DNA of 41,668 nucleotides from Actinomycetota bacterium. GTDB taxonomy: Bacteria > Actinomycetota > Actinomycetes > Actinomycetales > Dermatophilaceae. The stretch lies in NCBI GenBank assembly GCA_020161845.1, contig JAIUNK010000011.1, forward strand, positions 1 through 41,668, given 5' to 3'. A program made the position numbers and the translations under genes. Shown here one piece after another: positions 32,723 through 41,562 of this stretch. The notes beneath the pieces were generated by a model. It ran no database searches. It saw only the letters and a list, made by a program, of their open reading frames with translations, and was not told the DNA's origin. How positions within the stretch are numbered: the first letter of the stretch is position 1; every line of letters starts with the position of its first letter.

Positions 32723-34843
32723 GTGTCCTCTACTGCGCCTTCGGTGTCCCTCGCCGAGCTGGCCCACGCGTACGGCGTCGCCACCGAATACTGGGACTGG
32801 CAGGGCCGCCATGTCGTGGTGGGCGCCCCGACGATCCAAGCGGTGCTGCGTGCCCTCGACGTACCGTGTGCCACCCCATCCCAGATCGAGGCGAGCCTTC
32901 GCGAGGTGGAGCTGCGGCCCTGGCGGCACGTGCTGCCGCCGTGCACGCTCGCCCGGCGCGGTAGCACGACCGGTCTGCCGGTGCACGTCCCGCACGGCGC
33001 GCCGGTCACCGTGTGGGTGGAGGTCGAGGATCGAGGCGGCCGCCGCGAGGTGCGCCAGGTGCAGCACGACGTACCGCCGCGCGACGTCGACGGCCTGCTC
33101 ACCGGCGAGGCGATGTTCGAGATCCCCACGGATTTCCCGCTCGGCTGGCACACCCTGTATGCGCAGGTCGGCGACGACGTACCGGTCACCGCGCCGCTCA
33201 TCGTCGTGCCGGACGCGCTGACCCTGCCCCCCAAGGTGGCCGCGCGGGGCGCGGCGGGGCTGATGGTGCAGCTGTACGCCGCGCGCTCCGCGGCCTCCTG
33301 GGGGATCGGCGACCTCGCCGACCTCGGCGACCTGACGGCGTGGGCCAAGCGCGACCTCGGCGCCGACTTCGTGCTGGTCAACCCGTTGCATGCCGCCGAG
33401 CCGGTGGCGCCGATGGAGCCCTCCCCCTATCTGCCGACGTCGCGCCGCTTCGTCAACCCGATCTATCTGCGCGTCGAGGAGGTCCCGGAGCTGGCGTACC
33501 TGTCGGCGCGGGACCGCAAGGCCGTCGAGGAGCTCGCCCGCAAGGCGCGCAAGCTCACCACGGCGGACGTCATCGACCGGGACGCCGCCTGGGGGTTCAA
33601 GGACGCCGCGCTGCGCCTGGTGTACGCCGCGGCGGCACCGATCCGGCGCCAGAAGGCGTTCGAGGCCTTCTGCGAGCGGGAGGGTCTGGGGCTGCGCGAC
33701 TTCGCCACCTGGTGCGCGATCGCCGCCGAGCGCGGCATCACCGACTGGCCGACCGAGCTGGAGGACGTCCGCTCGGAGGCCGTCGCGGCCGAGCGGGAGC
33801 GGCTGGCCGACGAGGTGCGCTACCAGATGTGGCTGCAGTGGATCATGGACGAGCAGCTCGCGTCGGTGCAGCGGCTGGCCCGGGCGGCGGGCATGACGAT
33901 CGGTGTCATGCAGGACCTCGCGGTGGGGGTGCACCCGGAGGGCGCCGACGCCTGGGGACTGGGGGAGGCGCTGGGGCGCGGCGTGACGGTCGGTGCCCCG
34001 CCCGATCCCTACAACCAACTGGGCCAGAACTGGAGTCAGCCGCCCTGGCGTCCGGACAAGCTGGCCGACCTGGGCTACGCCCCCTATCGGGACATGCTGC
34101 GGGCGGCGCTGCGCCATTCCGGGGCGCTGCGCATCGACCACATCATCGGGTTGTTCCGGCTCTGGTGGGTGCCGGAGGGGCACAGCCCGACCGAGGGCAC
34201 CTACGTGCGCTTCGACTACGACGCGCTGGTCGGGATCCTGGTGCTGGAGGCCTATCGCGCCGGCGCGATCGTCGTCGGCGAGGACCTCGGCACCGTGGAA
34301 CCGTGGGTCCGCGACTACCTGCGCGACCGCGGCATTCTGGGCACCTCGATCCTGTGGTTCGAGCGCACCCACGACGGTGGGGTCCGTCGCCCGGAGGAAT
34401 ACCGGCGGCTGTGCCTGGCCTCGGTGACGACCCACGACCTGCCGCCGACCGCGGGCTATCTGACCGGTGAGCACATGGTCGTCCGGGAGCAGCTCGGGCT
34501 GTTCACCCGACCCGTCGAGGTGGAACGGGCCGAGGACGAGGCGGACCGGGCCAAGATGCTCGGGGTGCTGGCCGAGCGCGGCCTGCTCGGGGAGGACCGC
34601 AGCACCCGCAAGGTGATCGAGGCGTTGCACCGCTATGTCTCCTGGACCCCGGCGCTGCTCGTCGGGATCAGCCTGTCCGACCTGGTCGGGGACGTCCGCA
34701 CGATCAACCAGCCGGGCACGGACGAGGAATACCCGAACTGGCGCGTGCCGCTGGCCGGCCCGGACCGTACGCCGGTGCTGCTGGAGGACGTCATCGCCGG
34801 GACCGGCGCTCGCCGAATCACCCGGGCGGTCCAGCGCGGCTGA
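32723..34843 (+). CDS. malQ: 4-alpha-glucanotransferase (amylomaltase)
   Basis: A 706-residue GH77 enzyme transferring maltodextrin segments. GGAAAGG lies 6 nt before the GTG. An N-terminal region of about 200 residues (beta-rich, typical of actinobacterial MalQ) precedes the barrel. Catalytic residues: nucleophile Asp472 in LRIDHIIGLFRLWWVPEG, acid/base Glu520 in VGEDLGTVEP, and Asp572 in VTTHDLPPTAGYL. The 250s-type region WGIGDLADLGDL and ADFVLVNPLHA are also diagnostic. With the alpha-glucosidase on the opposite strand it suggests local maltodextrin metabolism. Confidence 0.95.
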   Translation: MSSTAPSVSLAELAHAYGVATEYWDWQGRHVVVGAPTIQAVLRALDVPCATPSQIEASLREVELRPWRHVLPPCTLARRGSTTGLPVHVPHGAPVTVWVEVEDRGGRREVRQVQHDVPPRDVDGLLTGEAMFEIPTDFPLGWHTLYAQVGDDVPVTAPLIVVPDALTLPPKVAARGAAGLMVQLYAARSAASWGIGDLADLGDLTAWAKRDLGADFVLVNPLHAAEPVAPMEPSPYLPTSRRFVNPIYLRVEEVPELAYLSARDRKAVEELARKARKLTTADVIDRDAAWGFKDAALRLVYAAAAPIRRQKAFEAFCEREGLGLRDFATWCAIAAERGITDWPTELEDVRSEAVAAERERLADEVRYQMWLQWIMDEQLASVQRLARAAGMTIGVMQDLAVGVHPEGADAWGLGEALGRGVTVGAPPDPYNQLGQNWSQPPWRPDKLADLGYAPYRDMLRAALRHSGALRIDHIIGLFRLWWVPEGHSPTEGTYVRFDYDALVGILVLEAYRAGAIVVGEDLGTVEPWVRDYLRDRGILGTSILWFERTHDGGVRRPEEYRRLCLASVTTHDLPPTAGYLTGEHMVVREQLGLFTRPVEVERAEDEADRAKMLGVLAERGLLGEDRSTRKVIEALHRYVSWTPALLVGISLSDLVGDVRTINQPGTDEEYPNWRVPLAGPDRTPVLLEDVIAGTGARRITRAVQRG

Positions 34844-34890
34844 CCACCGCCCCCGGTCGTCCGGTAGCCCGGCAACTCGGCGGCACCGCG

Positions 34891-35213
34891 TCAGATCCCC
34901 TCCACCCGAACGGCCGTGCCGTCGAGCAGCCGTCGCAGGTCGCCCGCATCGGCTGTGAGGATGATGGTCGGGCCGGGCAGGGTCAGCGCTGTCGCAGCGA
35001 CGACGGCGTCCACCGTCAGGTCCCGTGGCTTTCGCCGGGTGAGCACAGCCGTCGCGCGCAGGCGCCCCGCGTCGTAGCCGATCTGGTCGCTCACGGCCAC
35101 GAGGCGGACGGCCTTGGTGACGAGGCGGACCTGCGCGTCGCGAGCGGTGCCGTCGGTGATCTCGGCGAGCGTGAGGGTGGAAGCGCCGCCGGCGGTCCCG
35201 GACCGCAGACCGG
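34891..35213 (-). pseudogene. N-terminally truncated PIN-domain protein (VapC remnant)
   Basis: About 107 residues match the C-terminal two thirds of a PIN toxin: TLTLAEITDGTARDAQVRLV (catalytic Glu), then VSDQIGYDAGRLRATAVL, DLTVDAVVAATAL (Asp) and IILTADAGDLRRLLDGTAVRV (last Asp). The first 35-40 residues with the leading catalytic Asp are absent, and the frame has no good ATG, GTG or TTG before the Glu block. The fragment starts directly at the stop of the transporter gene, so a deletion joined the two. No antitoxin is nearby. Confidence 0.7.
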
Positions 35214-36611
35214 CTACGGCGTACGGCCCTCGACCACCCCGTCGGTGAGGCCGTCGTGCACCTGGAAGCCCGCCTCCTCGGGGGTGCGATAGGCGTGCAC
35301 CGGCAGCAACACCAGCAGCCCCGCGAGCAGCACGACCACGATGCCGAGGATCCCCCAGTACTGCGCGGGCCCGCCCCCCGTCACCGCGATGCCGAGCGCG
35401 ATGAACGCCGTCCAGCTCAACGGCGCCAGGAAGCTCAGCGCCCGGCCGGTCATCTGGTAGAGCCCGAAGATCTCGCCCTCCCGGCCCGGCGGGATCACGC
35501 GCGCCAGCATGCTGCGCGCCGCGGATTGCGGCGGCCCGACGCAGGTGCACAGGGCCAACCCGAGGATCCAGAACACGATCGCGCCGCCGGCGTGCAGCAC
35601 GAAGATGCCGAGCCCGGCGACGATCGTGACGGCCAGCGAGGCGATGATGATCGGCTTGGGGCCGATCTTGTCGTCCAGGGCGCTGAGCGCGACGGTGGCG
35701 ACCCCGGCCACCAGGTTGGCCGCGATGGCGAACACGATGACGCCCTGCTGGGAGAACCCGAAGGTGCCCGCGGCCAGCACGCCGCCGTAGGTGAACACCC
35801 CGGCCAGGCCGTCCCGGAACAGCGCCGACCCGATCAGGAAGCGCAGCGTATTGGGGCTCTCGCGGTGGATCCGTCGGACGGTGCGCGCCAGGGCCCGGTA
35901 GGCCTCGGCCAGCGACTCTCTCGGCACCGGCACCGGCTGCCCCGTCCCGGCGCGGCGGTCGCGCAGCACGATGAGGATCGGCAGCATCCCGGCGAGATAC
36001 CAGATGGCCGTCAGCAGCATCGCCGCCCGGATGTTCTGGGCGTCGTCGCCGGGCACCGGGATGAAGTGGCCGGGCACGACGAGGCCGAACAGGATCAGCA
36101 CGAGCAGTGCGATGCTGCCGAGATAGCCGGACCCCCAGCCGATGCCGGAGATCCGCCCGACCGTGCTCGGCGTCGAGACCCGGCGCAGCAGCGAGTTGTA
36201 GTTGACCGCCGCGAACTCCGAGAAGATCTGCGCGATGACCAGCATCGCGATCCCGGGCCACAGCCAGTCCGGCACCGGTCGGACGAACCACAGCCCGACG
36301 ATGAGGGCCAGCACGATGGTGCTGTTGAGGCCCAGCCACAGGGTGGGCCGGCGGGTCCGGTCGGCGCGGTGGCCGAGGACGGGGGCGAGCAGCGCGACGA
36401 TCGCGGCGGCGACATAGCCGCCGGTGCCCAGCGCCTGGCTGTTGGCGTCGACGTCGCCGAACGCGGCGCTGGTGATGTAGACGGAGTAGACGAACGTCAC
36501 GACCACCGAGTTGAAGCCGGTGGTGCCGAGGTCGTACCAGATCCACGAGACCGACTCGCGGGTGAACAGCCCCGGGCGGTCGCCGGGCGCGGCGACCGAT
36601 CCGGTGCTCAT
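35214..36611 (-). CDS. MFS transporter, UMF1 (VacAtg22-like) family
   Basis: A 465-residue major facilitator with about 12 segments. The first helix SWIWYDLGTTGFNSVVVTFV is the UMF1 hallmark (WxxYDxxxxxF), and PAVLGHRADRTRRP-like LLAPVLGHRADRTRRPTLWL is the loop 2-3 motif. Yeast Atg22 exports amino acids from the vacuole; in bacteria the role is unknown. The ATG overlaps the pepN stop by 4 nt (ATGA), so peptidase and transporter are translationally coupled, which would suit amino-acid or peptide handling. The C-terminus DGVVEGRTP ends at the VapC remnant junction and may be altered. Confidence 0.87.
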   Translation of the reverse strand: MSTGSVAAPGDRPGLFTRESVSWIWYDLGTTGFNSVVVTFVYSVYITSAAFGDVDANSQALGTGGYVAAAIVALLAPVLGHRADRTRRPTLWLGLNSTIVLALIVGLWFVRPVPDWLWPGIAMLVIAQIFSEFAAVNYNSLLRRVSTPSTVGRISGIGWGSGYLGSIALLVLILFGLVVPGHFIPVPGDDAQNIRAAMLLTAIWYLAGMLPILIVLRDRRAGTGQPVPVPRESLAEAYRALARTVRRIHRESPNTLRFLIGSALFRDGLAGVFTYGGVLAAGTFGFSQQGVIVFAIAANLVAGVATVALSALDDKIGPKPIIIASLAVTIVAGLGIFVLHAGGAIVFWILGLALCTCVGPPQSAARSMLARVIPPGREGEIFGLYQMTGRALSFLAPLSWTAFIALGIAVTGGGPAQYWGILGIVVVLLAGLLVLLPVHAYRTPEEAGFQVHDGLTDGVVEGRTP

Positions 36612-39190
36612 GCTCGACCGTCCCGCTCCTGGGCATGCACGGCGCGGTCCACGGAGTCGCGATTTTCGGCCACGAGGCGGCGCAGGCCCGCGGGCGCCGC
36701 CTCGTTGGCGTCGAGCCAGGCCTGGGTGGCCGCCAGCAGCTGCGGCGAGGCGAGCGCGATCGGGTAGGCGCCCAACGCGACGGACTCGCTGATCGCGTAG
36801 GTGCGCGCCTCCCACAGCGCGCGGATCCGGTCGTGGTATTCGGTGATGTACGCCGTGAGCAGCCCCTCGTCGGGGGCGGTGGCCCAGCCGGCCAACACCG
36901 CGTCGACCATCTGGTTGGGCAGCGCGTCGTCGGTGAAGACCCGCTCCCAGGCGGCCCGCTTGGCCTCCGGCGTCGGGATCGCCGCCCGCGCCCGGGCGCC
37001 CCGCTCCCGGCCGGTGGCGGTGGCATCGCGCCGCTCCTCGGCCGCGATGTCCGCCTCGCCGAGCACCCCACCGGCGACCAGCGCGGTCAACAGCGTCCAG
37101 CGCATTTCGGTGTCGACGGCCAGGCCGGCCAACGGTGCGGTGCCGTCGAACATCCCACGTACCCAGGCGAGCTGGTCGGCCTCCCGAACGGCCCCGGCCG
37201 CCGCCGAGACCAACTGCAGCTGGGCATCCGAGCCGGGCTCGGCCGACTGCGCCAGCCGCACCAGGGTGGCCGCCGCGTCGGCGCGGGCGGCCGGCCGGGC
37301 CGCCGGATCCAGGTAGATCCGCAACGTGGTGGTGAGCTGCCCGAGCAGCATCCGCAGCAGGGTGGAATCGGTCTGGGTCGGCAGCGCCCGCAGCACCAGG
37401 TGCACGAAGTCGCGCCCGCGCAGCTCGCCGTCCCGGGTCATGTCCCAGGCGGCGCCCAGCAGCAGGGCGCGCGGCAGGGGGTCGGCGGCGGCGGCGTGCT
37501 CGATCAGCGTCGCGACCGAGGCCTCGTCGAGCCGGATCTTGGCGTAGGTCAGGTCGTCGTCGTTGACCAGGAGCAGGTCCGGGCGCCTTACCCCGACCAG
37601 CTCGGGCACCGGTGTCCGAGCGCCGGTGACGTCCAGCTCGATCCGGTCCCGGCGCACCAGCCGCGCCGGCTCGCCGCCGGCCACGTCGTACAGCCCGATC
37701 GCCAGGCGATGCGGACGCAACGTGGGGTGCTCCGGGGGCGCGCTCTGCTCGATCGCCGCGGCGCGGATCACCCCGTCCGCGTCGACCTCCAGCGCGGGGC
37801 GCAGGGTGTTCGGTCCCGAGGTCTCCAACCAGGCCCGCGACCAGGCCCCGAGGTCCCGCCCAGAGGTGGCCTCCAGGTGCCCCAACAGGTCGGCGAGCGT
37901 GGTGTTGCCGTAGGCGAATTCGCGGAAGTAGCCGCGCAGCCCGGCGACGAAGGCGTCCCGGCCGACGTAGGCGACCAGCTGCTTGAGCGCCGAGGCGCCC
38001 TTGGCGTAGGTGATCCCGTCGAAGTTGACCTCGACATCGCGCAGGGTGGCGATGTCCGCGGAGATCGGGTGCGTGGAGGACAGCTGGTCCTGGCGCAGCG
38101 CCCAGGCCTTGCCGACGGTGGCGAACGTCGCCCAGGCGTGGGTCCACTGGGTGGCCTCGGCCTGGCAGGTCATCGAGGCCCACTCCGCGAACGACTCGTT
38201 CAGCCACAGGTCGTCCCACCAGCGCATCGTCACCAGGTTGCCGAACCACATGTGCGCCAGCTCGTGCAGGATCGTCAGGCCGCGCCGCTCGACCATCGCC
38301 TCCGGGACCTTGGCCCGAAAGACGTACATCTCGTTGTAGGTCACCGCGCCGACGTTCTCCATGGCCCCGGCGTTGTATTCCGGGGTGAAGATCTGGTCGT
38401 ACTTCTCGAACGGGTAGCCCAGCTCGAAGAGCTCCTCGAAGAACGCGAATCCGGCCTTGGTGCACGCGAACACGTTGTCGGCGTCGAGATAGGGCATCAA
38501 CGACCGCCGGGCGAACAGGCCCAGCGGCACCTGGCGGTCGCCGACCGCGGTGCTGTCGCGGACCACCTCGTACGGCCCCGCGACCAGCGCCGTCACATAG
38601 CTGGACAGCCGCGGCGTCGGCGCGAACTGCCACCGCGCGACCGGCACCCGACCCAGCCCGCCCACCTCGGCCTCGCCCAACGGCACCGGCTCCGGCGTCG
38701 GCTGGCAGGAGACGATCTGCCAGTGCGCGGGTGCGCTCACCGTGAACGCGAACGTGGCCTTGAGGTCCGGCTGCTCGAAGACCGGGAACATCCGGCGGCT
38801 GTCGGCGGTCTCGAACTGGGTGTAGAGGTAGACCTCGTCGTCCACCGGGTCCACGAATCGGTGCAGGCCCTCGCCGGTGTGCATGTAGCGGCCGGTCGCG
38901 CGGATCTCCACCACGTTGTCCGCGGCGAGGTCGGGCAGGGCGATGCGGCCGTCGTGGTACGCCGTACCGGGATCGAGATCGACCCCGTTGAGGCGCACCG
39001 ACTGCACCGACTCGCCCACGAAGTCGCAGAACGTCTGCGCTCCCGGGGTTCGGCAGCCGAACCGGATCACGCTGGCGGTGCCGAAGGTCGTCGCCGACCC
39101 GGTCAGATCGATGGTGACGTCGTAGGAGTCCACCTCGATCAGCTCGGCCCGCCGGGCCGCCTCCTCGCGGGTGAGGTTCGTTCCGGGCAC
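36608..39190 (-). CDS. pepN: Aminopeptidase N
   Basis: An 860-residue M1 zinc aminopeptidase. The substrate-binding GAMEN motif is at residues 275-279, the zinc site HELAH at 309-313, and the third ligand Glu in NESFAEW 18 residues later (about 332). The N-terminal saddle (YDVTIDLTGSATTFG) and a long helical C-terminal domain are of normal length. The GTG at 39190 follows AGGAG, rather than an ATG far upstream in open frame through the divergent gene's region. The divergent DsbA-like gene matches the Mycobacterium order Rv2466c-pepN (Rv2467). Confidence 0.95.
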   Translation of the reverse strand: MPGTNLTREEAARRAELIEVDSYDVTIDLTGSATTFGTASVIRFGCRTPGAQTFCDFVGESVQSVRLNGVDLDPGTAYHDGRIALPDLAADNVVEIRATGRYMHTGEGLHRFVDPVDDEVYLYTQFETADSRRMFPVFEQPDLKATFAFTVSAPAHWQIVSCQPTPEPVPLGEAEVGGLGRVPVARWQFAPTPRLSSYVTALVAGPYEVVRDSTAVGDRQVPLGLFARRSLMPYLDADNVFACTKAGFAFFEELFELGYPFEKYDQIFTPEYNAGAMENVGAVTYNEMYVFRAKVPEAMVERRGLTILHELAHMWFGNLVTMRWWDDLWLNESFAEWASMTCQAEATQWTHAWATFATVGKAWALRQDQLSSTHPISADIATLRDVEVNFDGITYAKGASALKQLVAYVGRDAFVAGLRGYFREFAYGNTTLADLLGHLEATSGRDLGAWSRAWLETSGPNTLRPALEVDADGVIRAAAIEQSAPPEHPTLRPHRLAIGLYDVAGGEPARLVRRDRIELDVTGARTPVPELVGVRRPDLLLVNDDDLTYAKIRLDEASVATLIEHAAAADPLPRALLLGAAWDMTRDGELRGRDFVHLVLRALPTQTDSTLLRMLLGQLTTTLRIYLDPAARPAARADAAATLVRLAQSAEPGSDAQLQLVSAAAGAVREADQLAWVRGMFDGTAPLAGLAVDTEMRWTLLTALVAGGVLGEADIAAEERRDATATGRERGARARAAIPTPEAKRAAWERVFTDDALPNQMVDAVLAGWATAPDEGLLTAYITEYHDRIRALWEARTYAISESVALGAYPIALASPQLLAATQAWLDANEAAPAGLRRLVAENRDSVDRAVHAQERDGRA

Positions 39191-39199
39191 GGCATTCTC

Positions 39200-39229
39200 C
39201 TGGGGTCCGGGGCTCTGGGGTCCGGGGCT
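39200..39229. repeat. Tandem 15-bp repeat upstream of pepN
   Basis: CTGGGGTCCGGGGCT is repeated twice without change (39200-39214, 39215-39229), just outside the ribosome site of pepN. It may affect the pepN leader, or be a recent slippage product. Confidence 0.85.
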
Positions 39230-39279
39230 CGGTGTGCGGGCGCATGGCCGCGGACGCCGGTGGCCGCCACGGTCGTGCA

Positions 39280-39285
39280 TATCCT
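39280..39285 (+). promoter_or_regulatory. Possible -10 TATCCT of the DsbA-like gene
   Basis: TATCCT fits TANNNT and would give a leader of about 50 nt containing the GGGAGAG site. No -35 is evident. Confidence 0.35.
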
Positions 39286-39340
39286 GACATCCGCCACCCC
39301 GCGCGCGCCGCTGGTCGGCGCGGCTGGGAGAGTGTCGCCC

Positions 39341-39949
39341 ATGACCGAGACCGTACGAATGTGGTTCGACCCGGCCTGCCCGTGGGCCTGGATGACCTCG
39401 CGATGGCTCAAGAACGTGGAGCAGGTCCGCGATGTGTCCGTGGAGTGGCACGTGATGAGCCTGTCGGTGCTCAACGAGGGCCGGGATCTCCCGGCGGACT
39501 ATCGCGCCCTGATGGAGAAGTCCTGGGGGCCGGTCCGGGTGATCATCGCGGCCGCGCAGGCGCACGGTCCGCAGGTGATCGGGCAGCTGTACGACGCGAT
39601 GGGCAGCGCCATTCACCTACGCAAGGTCGACGATGGCGACGAGGTGATCCGGCGCGCCCTGGCCGAGGTGGGACTGCCGGCCGAACTCGCCCGGTTCGCC
39701 CACACCGACGCGGTGGACGAGGCGCTGCGGGCCAGCCACGGCGAGGCGATCGCGCTCGTGGGCGACGACGTCGGCACGCCGGTGATCGCGGTCGGGGACG
39801 TGGCCTTCTTCGGTCCGGTGGTGTCGCCGGCGCCGACCGGCGAGGCGGCCGGACGGCTCTGGGACGGCTGCGTTCTGGTCGCCGGCACGCCAGGCTTCTA
39901 CGAACTCAAGCGCACCCGCACGGTGGGTCCGATCCTGGAGGATGGCTGA
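39341..39949 (+). CDS. DsbA-family mycothiol-dependent nitroreductase homologue
   Basis: A 202-residue thioredoxin-fold DsbA-like protein close to M. tuberculosis Rv2466c: WFDPACPWAWMTSRWLK, WHVMSLSVLNEGRDLPADYR, WGPVRVIIAAAQAHG and GTPVIAVGDVAFFGPV align well. The active site reads C13-P-W-A16, so only the first cysteine of the usual CPWC remains; a mono-thiol mechanism with mycothiol is possible. GGGAGAG precedes the ATG. The neighbour pepN on the other strand is the same as in M. tuberculosis. Confidence 0.87.
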   Translation: MTETVRMWFDPACPWAWMTSRWLKNVEQVRDVSVEWHVMSLSVLNEGRDLPADYRALMEKSWGPVRVIIAAAQAHGPQVIGQLYDAMGSAIHLRKVDDGDEVIRRALAEVGLPAELARFAHTDAVDEALRASHGEAIALVGDDVGTPVIAVGDVAFFGPVVSPAPTGEAAGRLWDGCVLVAGTPGFYELKRTRTVGPILEDG

Positions 39950-40101
39950 GCCGCGCGGCGCTCGGCCGCGGGGGTGTCAGGTCGGCGTGGCAACGAGACT
40001 CTCGTCACGTCGATCACGGATGTACCGCCGATCACCTGCAGCGCCTCGAGGGGGCCGGATCCTATAGGAAATGGGGTCCTGTGTTCCTCTCGACGTCGTA
40101 C

Positions 40102-40107
40102 TAGTCT
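40102..40107 (+). promoter_or_regulatory. -10 TAGTCT for a leaderless phosphatase gene
   Basis: TAGTCT ends 6 nt before the ATG at 40114 with no ribosome site. The 164-bp gap upstream holds no other recognised feature. Confidence 0.5.
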
Positions 40108-40113
40108 CCGGGC

Positions 40114-41301
40114 ATGGGCATCATGCCGATCGACTCCGCACGGGATGCGTTGAGTCGCGTCGGGGTGTTGCGGCTGGACCCGGCGACGACGCCGGCACCG
40201 GGCCGGCGACCCCCGGACGTCGCGCATCGGGCCGCCCTGTCGCGTGCCTGGGCCGCTCTGCGGTTGCGGGTGGAGACCAACGAACCAGCCACCGTCGCCG
40301 TCACGGTCCTCGCTCTGGTCGTCGTGTCGGGCCTGATCGTGATGGCCCCGACGACGTTCCCATGGGTCGGCTATCTGCCCTTCGTGGTGCTTTCGGGGGC
40401 CATCCACAGCCCCCGCCGGCACGCCCTGGTGCTCGGCTTGACCGTCGCCGCGATCCTGGTCACGGCCGCCCTGACCATGCCCGTCAAGACCGACGGTCCG
40501 GGCGCTGCGGTCGGCACGCTGGCCGTGGGTGCCGTCACCCTGTGGCGCAGCCTGTGCCGGGCCAAGATCGGGGTCCAGGGGGGTCGCGGCGAGACCATGC
40601 TCGCGGACCTGCGGGCGAGGTTGTTGCGGCGGGCCCGGGTGCCGGCGCTACCGCCCGACTGGCACGCCGAGACCTGCGTGCAGTCGGCCTACAGCCAACG
40701 CTTCTCGGGCGACTTCGTGGTGACCCGGTGCACCCAGGAGAACCGGCTGCTGGAAGTGGTCCTGGTCGACGTCTCCGGCAAGGGGCTGGACGCAGGGACC
40801 CGCTCGCTCGTGCTCTCCGGGGCGTTCGACGCTCTGCTCGGGTCGGTGCCGCCCGCCGACTTCATGGTCGCGGCCAACGACTATGTGGCGCGTCAGGACT
40901 GGGCGGAGGGCTTCGCGTCAGCGGTCTACCTGTGTCTGGACCTGGAGACGGGGGAGTACGCCGTGAGCGGCGCCGGCCATCCGCCCGCGGCCCGGTTCGA
41001 TGCGGCGGTCCAGTCGTGGCATCTCATCGAGGAGGGCTCCGGGCCGGTCCTGGGGCTGGTCGGCGGTCTGCGGTATCCGTGTGCCCGCGGCATCATCCAC
41101 CCCGGTGAAGCGCTGATGCTCTACACCGACGGGCTGATCGAAAACCGCTACGACGGCGTCGATCACGGCATCGCCCGCCTCGTCGGGGGCCTGGACGCGC
41201 ATGCCTGCGGGCAGTTCGCCGGGGTGGCCAGCGGGTCGTGTTCCCGGGCCGCGGCCGGGCCGTGCGACGACCGCGGTGCCGTCGTCATCTGGCGCGATTG
41301 A
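40114..41301 (+). CDS. SpoIIE/RsbU-type PP2C phosphatase, membrane anchored
   Basis: A 395-residue protein. Residues 55-145 hold four hydrophobic segments (TVAVTVLALVVVSGLIVM, YLPFVVLSGA, LGLTVAAILVTAALTM, GTLAVGAVTLW), placing it in the membrane. The C-terminal PP2C domain has its metal motifs: SGDFVVTRC, VLVDVSGKGLDAGTRS, SGAGHPPAARFD, MLYTDGLIENR and a final CDDRGAVVIWRD. Relatives dephosphorylate anti-anti-sigma factors, so it may control an alternative sigma factor; no partner lies in the window. It ends 17 nt before the convergent tRNA-Gly. Confidence 0.9.
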   Translation: MGIMPIDSARDALSRVGVLRLDPATTPAPGRRPPDVAHRAALSRAWAALRLRVETNEPATVAVTVLALVVVSGLIVMAPTTFPWVGYLPFVVLSGAIHSPRRHALVLGLTVAAILVTAALTMPVKTDGPGAAVGTLAVGAVTLWRSLCRAKIGVQGGRGETMLADLRARLLRRARVPALPPDWHAETCVQSAYSQRFSGDFVVTRCTQENRLLEVVLVDVSGKGLDAGTRSLVLSGAFDALLGSVPPADFMVAANDYVARQDWAEGFASAVYLCLDLETGEYAVSGAGHPPAARFDAAVQSWHLIEEGSGPVLGLVGGLRYPCARGIIHPGEALMLYTDGLIENRYDGVDHGIARLVGGLDAHACGQFAGVASGSCSRAAAGPCDDRGAVVIWRD

Positions 41302-41318
41302 CGCCGTCCGGCGGCAGC

Positions 41319-41392
41319 TGGAGCGGGTGACGAGAATCGAACTCGCGTAGCCAGTTTGGAAGACTGGGGCTCTACCATTGAGCTACACCCGC
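41319..41392 (-). tRNA. tRNA-Gly (anticodon TCC)
   Basis: The - strand gives acceptor GCGGGTG/CACCCGC, D-arm GCTC/GAGC, anticodon loop CTTCCAA (TCC) on stem CCAGT/ACTGG, T-arm with GTTCGATTC, discriminator T and encoded CCA (41321-41319). It is divergent from tRNA-Pro. Confidence 0.96.
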
Positions 41393-41469
41393 GCGGCCCG
41401 CGAGCGAGCCGGTCGGTAGTCTAGCCGCCGCCTCGGGGATGGCGAACCGGCCGCCCGGCCGGCCTCGGG

Positions 41470-41475
41470 TACCCT
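41470..41475 (+). promoter_or_regulatory. Possible -10 TACCCT of tRNA-Pro
   Basis: TACCCT ends 10 nt before the tRNA-Pro 5' end. It fits TANNNT; no -35 is evident. Confidence 0.4.
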
Positions 41476-41485
41476 GGGCAGTCCA

Positions 41486-41562
41486 CGGGCTGTGGCGCAG
41501 CTTGGTAGCGCGCGTGCTTTGGGAGCACGATGTCGCAGGTTCAAATCCTGTCAGCCCGACCA
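41486..41562 (+). tRNA. tRNA-Pro (anticodon TGG)
   Basis: A 77-nt cloverleaf: acceptor CGGGCTG/CAGCCCG with the C1-G72 pair typical of proline, anticodon stem GTGCT/AGCAC with loop TTGGG (TGG), T-arm with GGTTCAAATCC, discriminator A and encoded CCA. Confidence 0.96.

Noticed and set aside
31106-34630. A 1174-residue open frame on the - strand as a giant gene
   Set aside because: Only its last 154 codons (the globin) resemble a protein; the rest is an antisense shadow of malQ and an out-of-frame shadow of mscS.
35214-39290. A 1358-residue open frame as a peptidase-transporter fusion
   Set aside because: Only the transporter part is in frame; the pepN part lies in another frame with its own start, stop and ribosome site. 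The genes overlap by 4 nt but are not fused.
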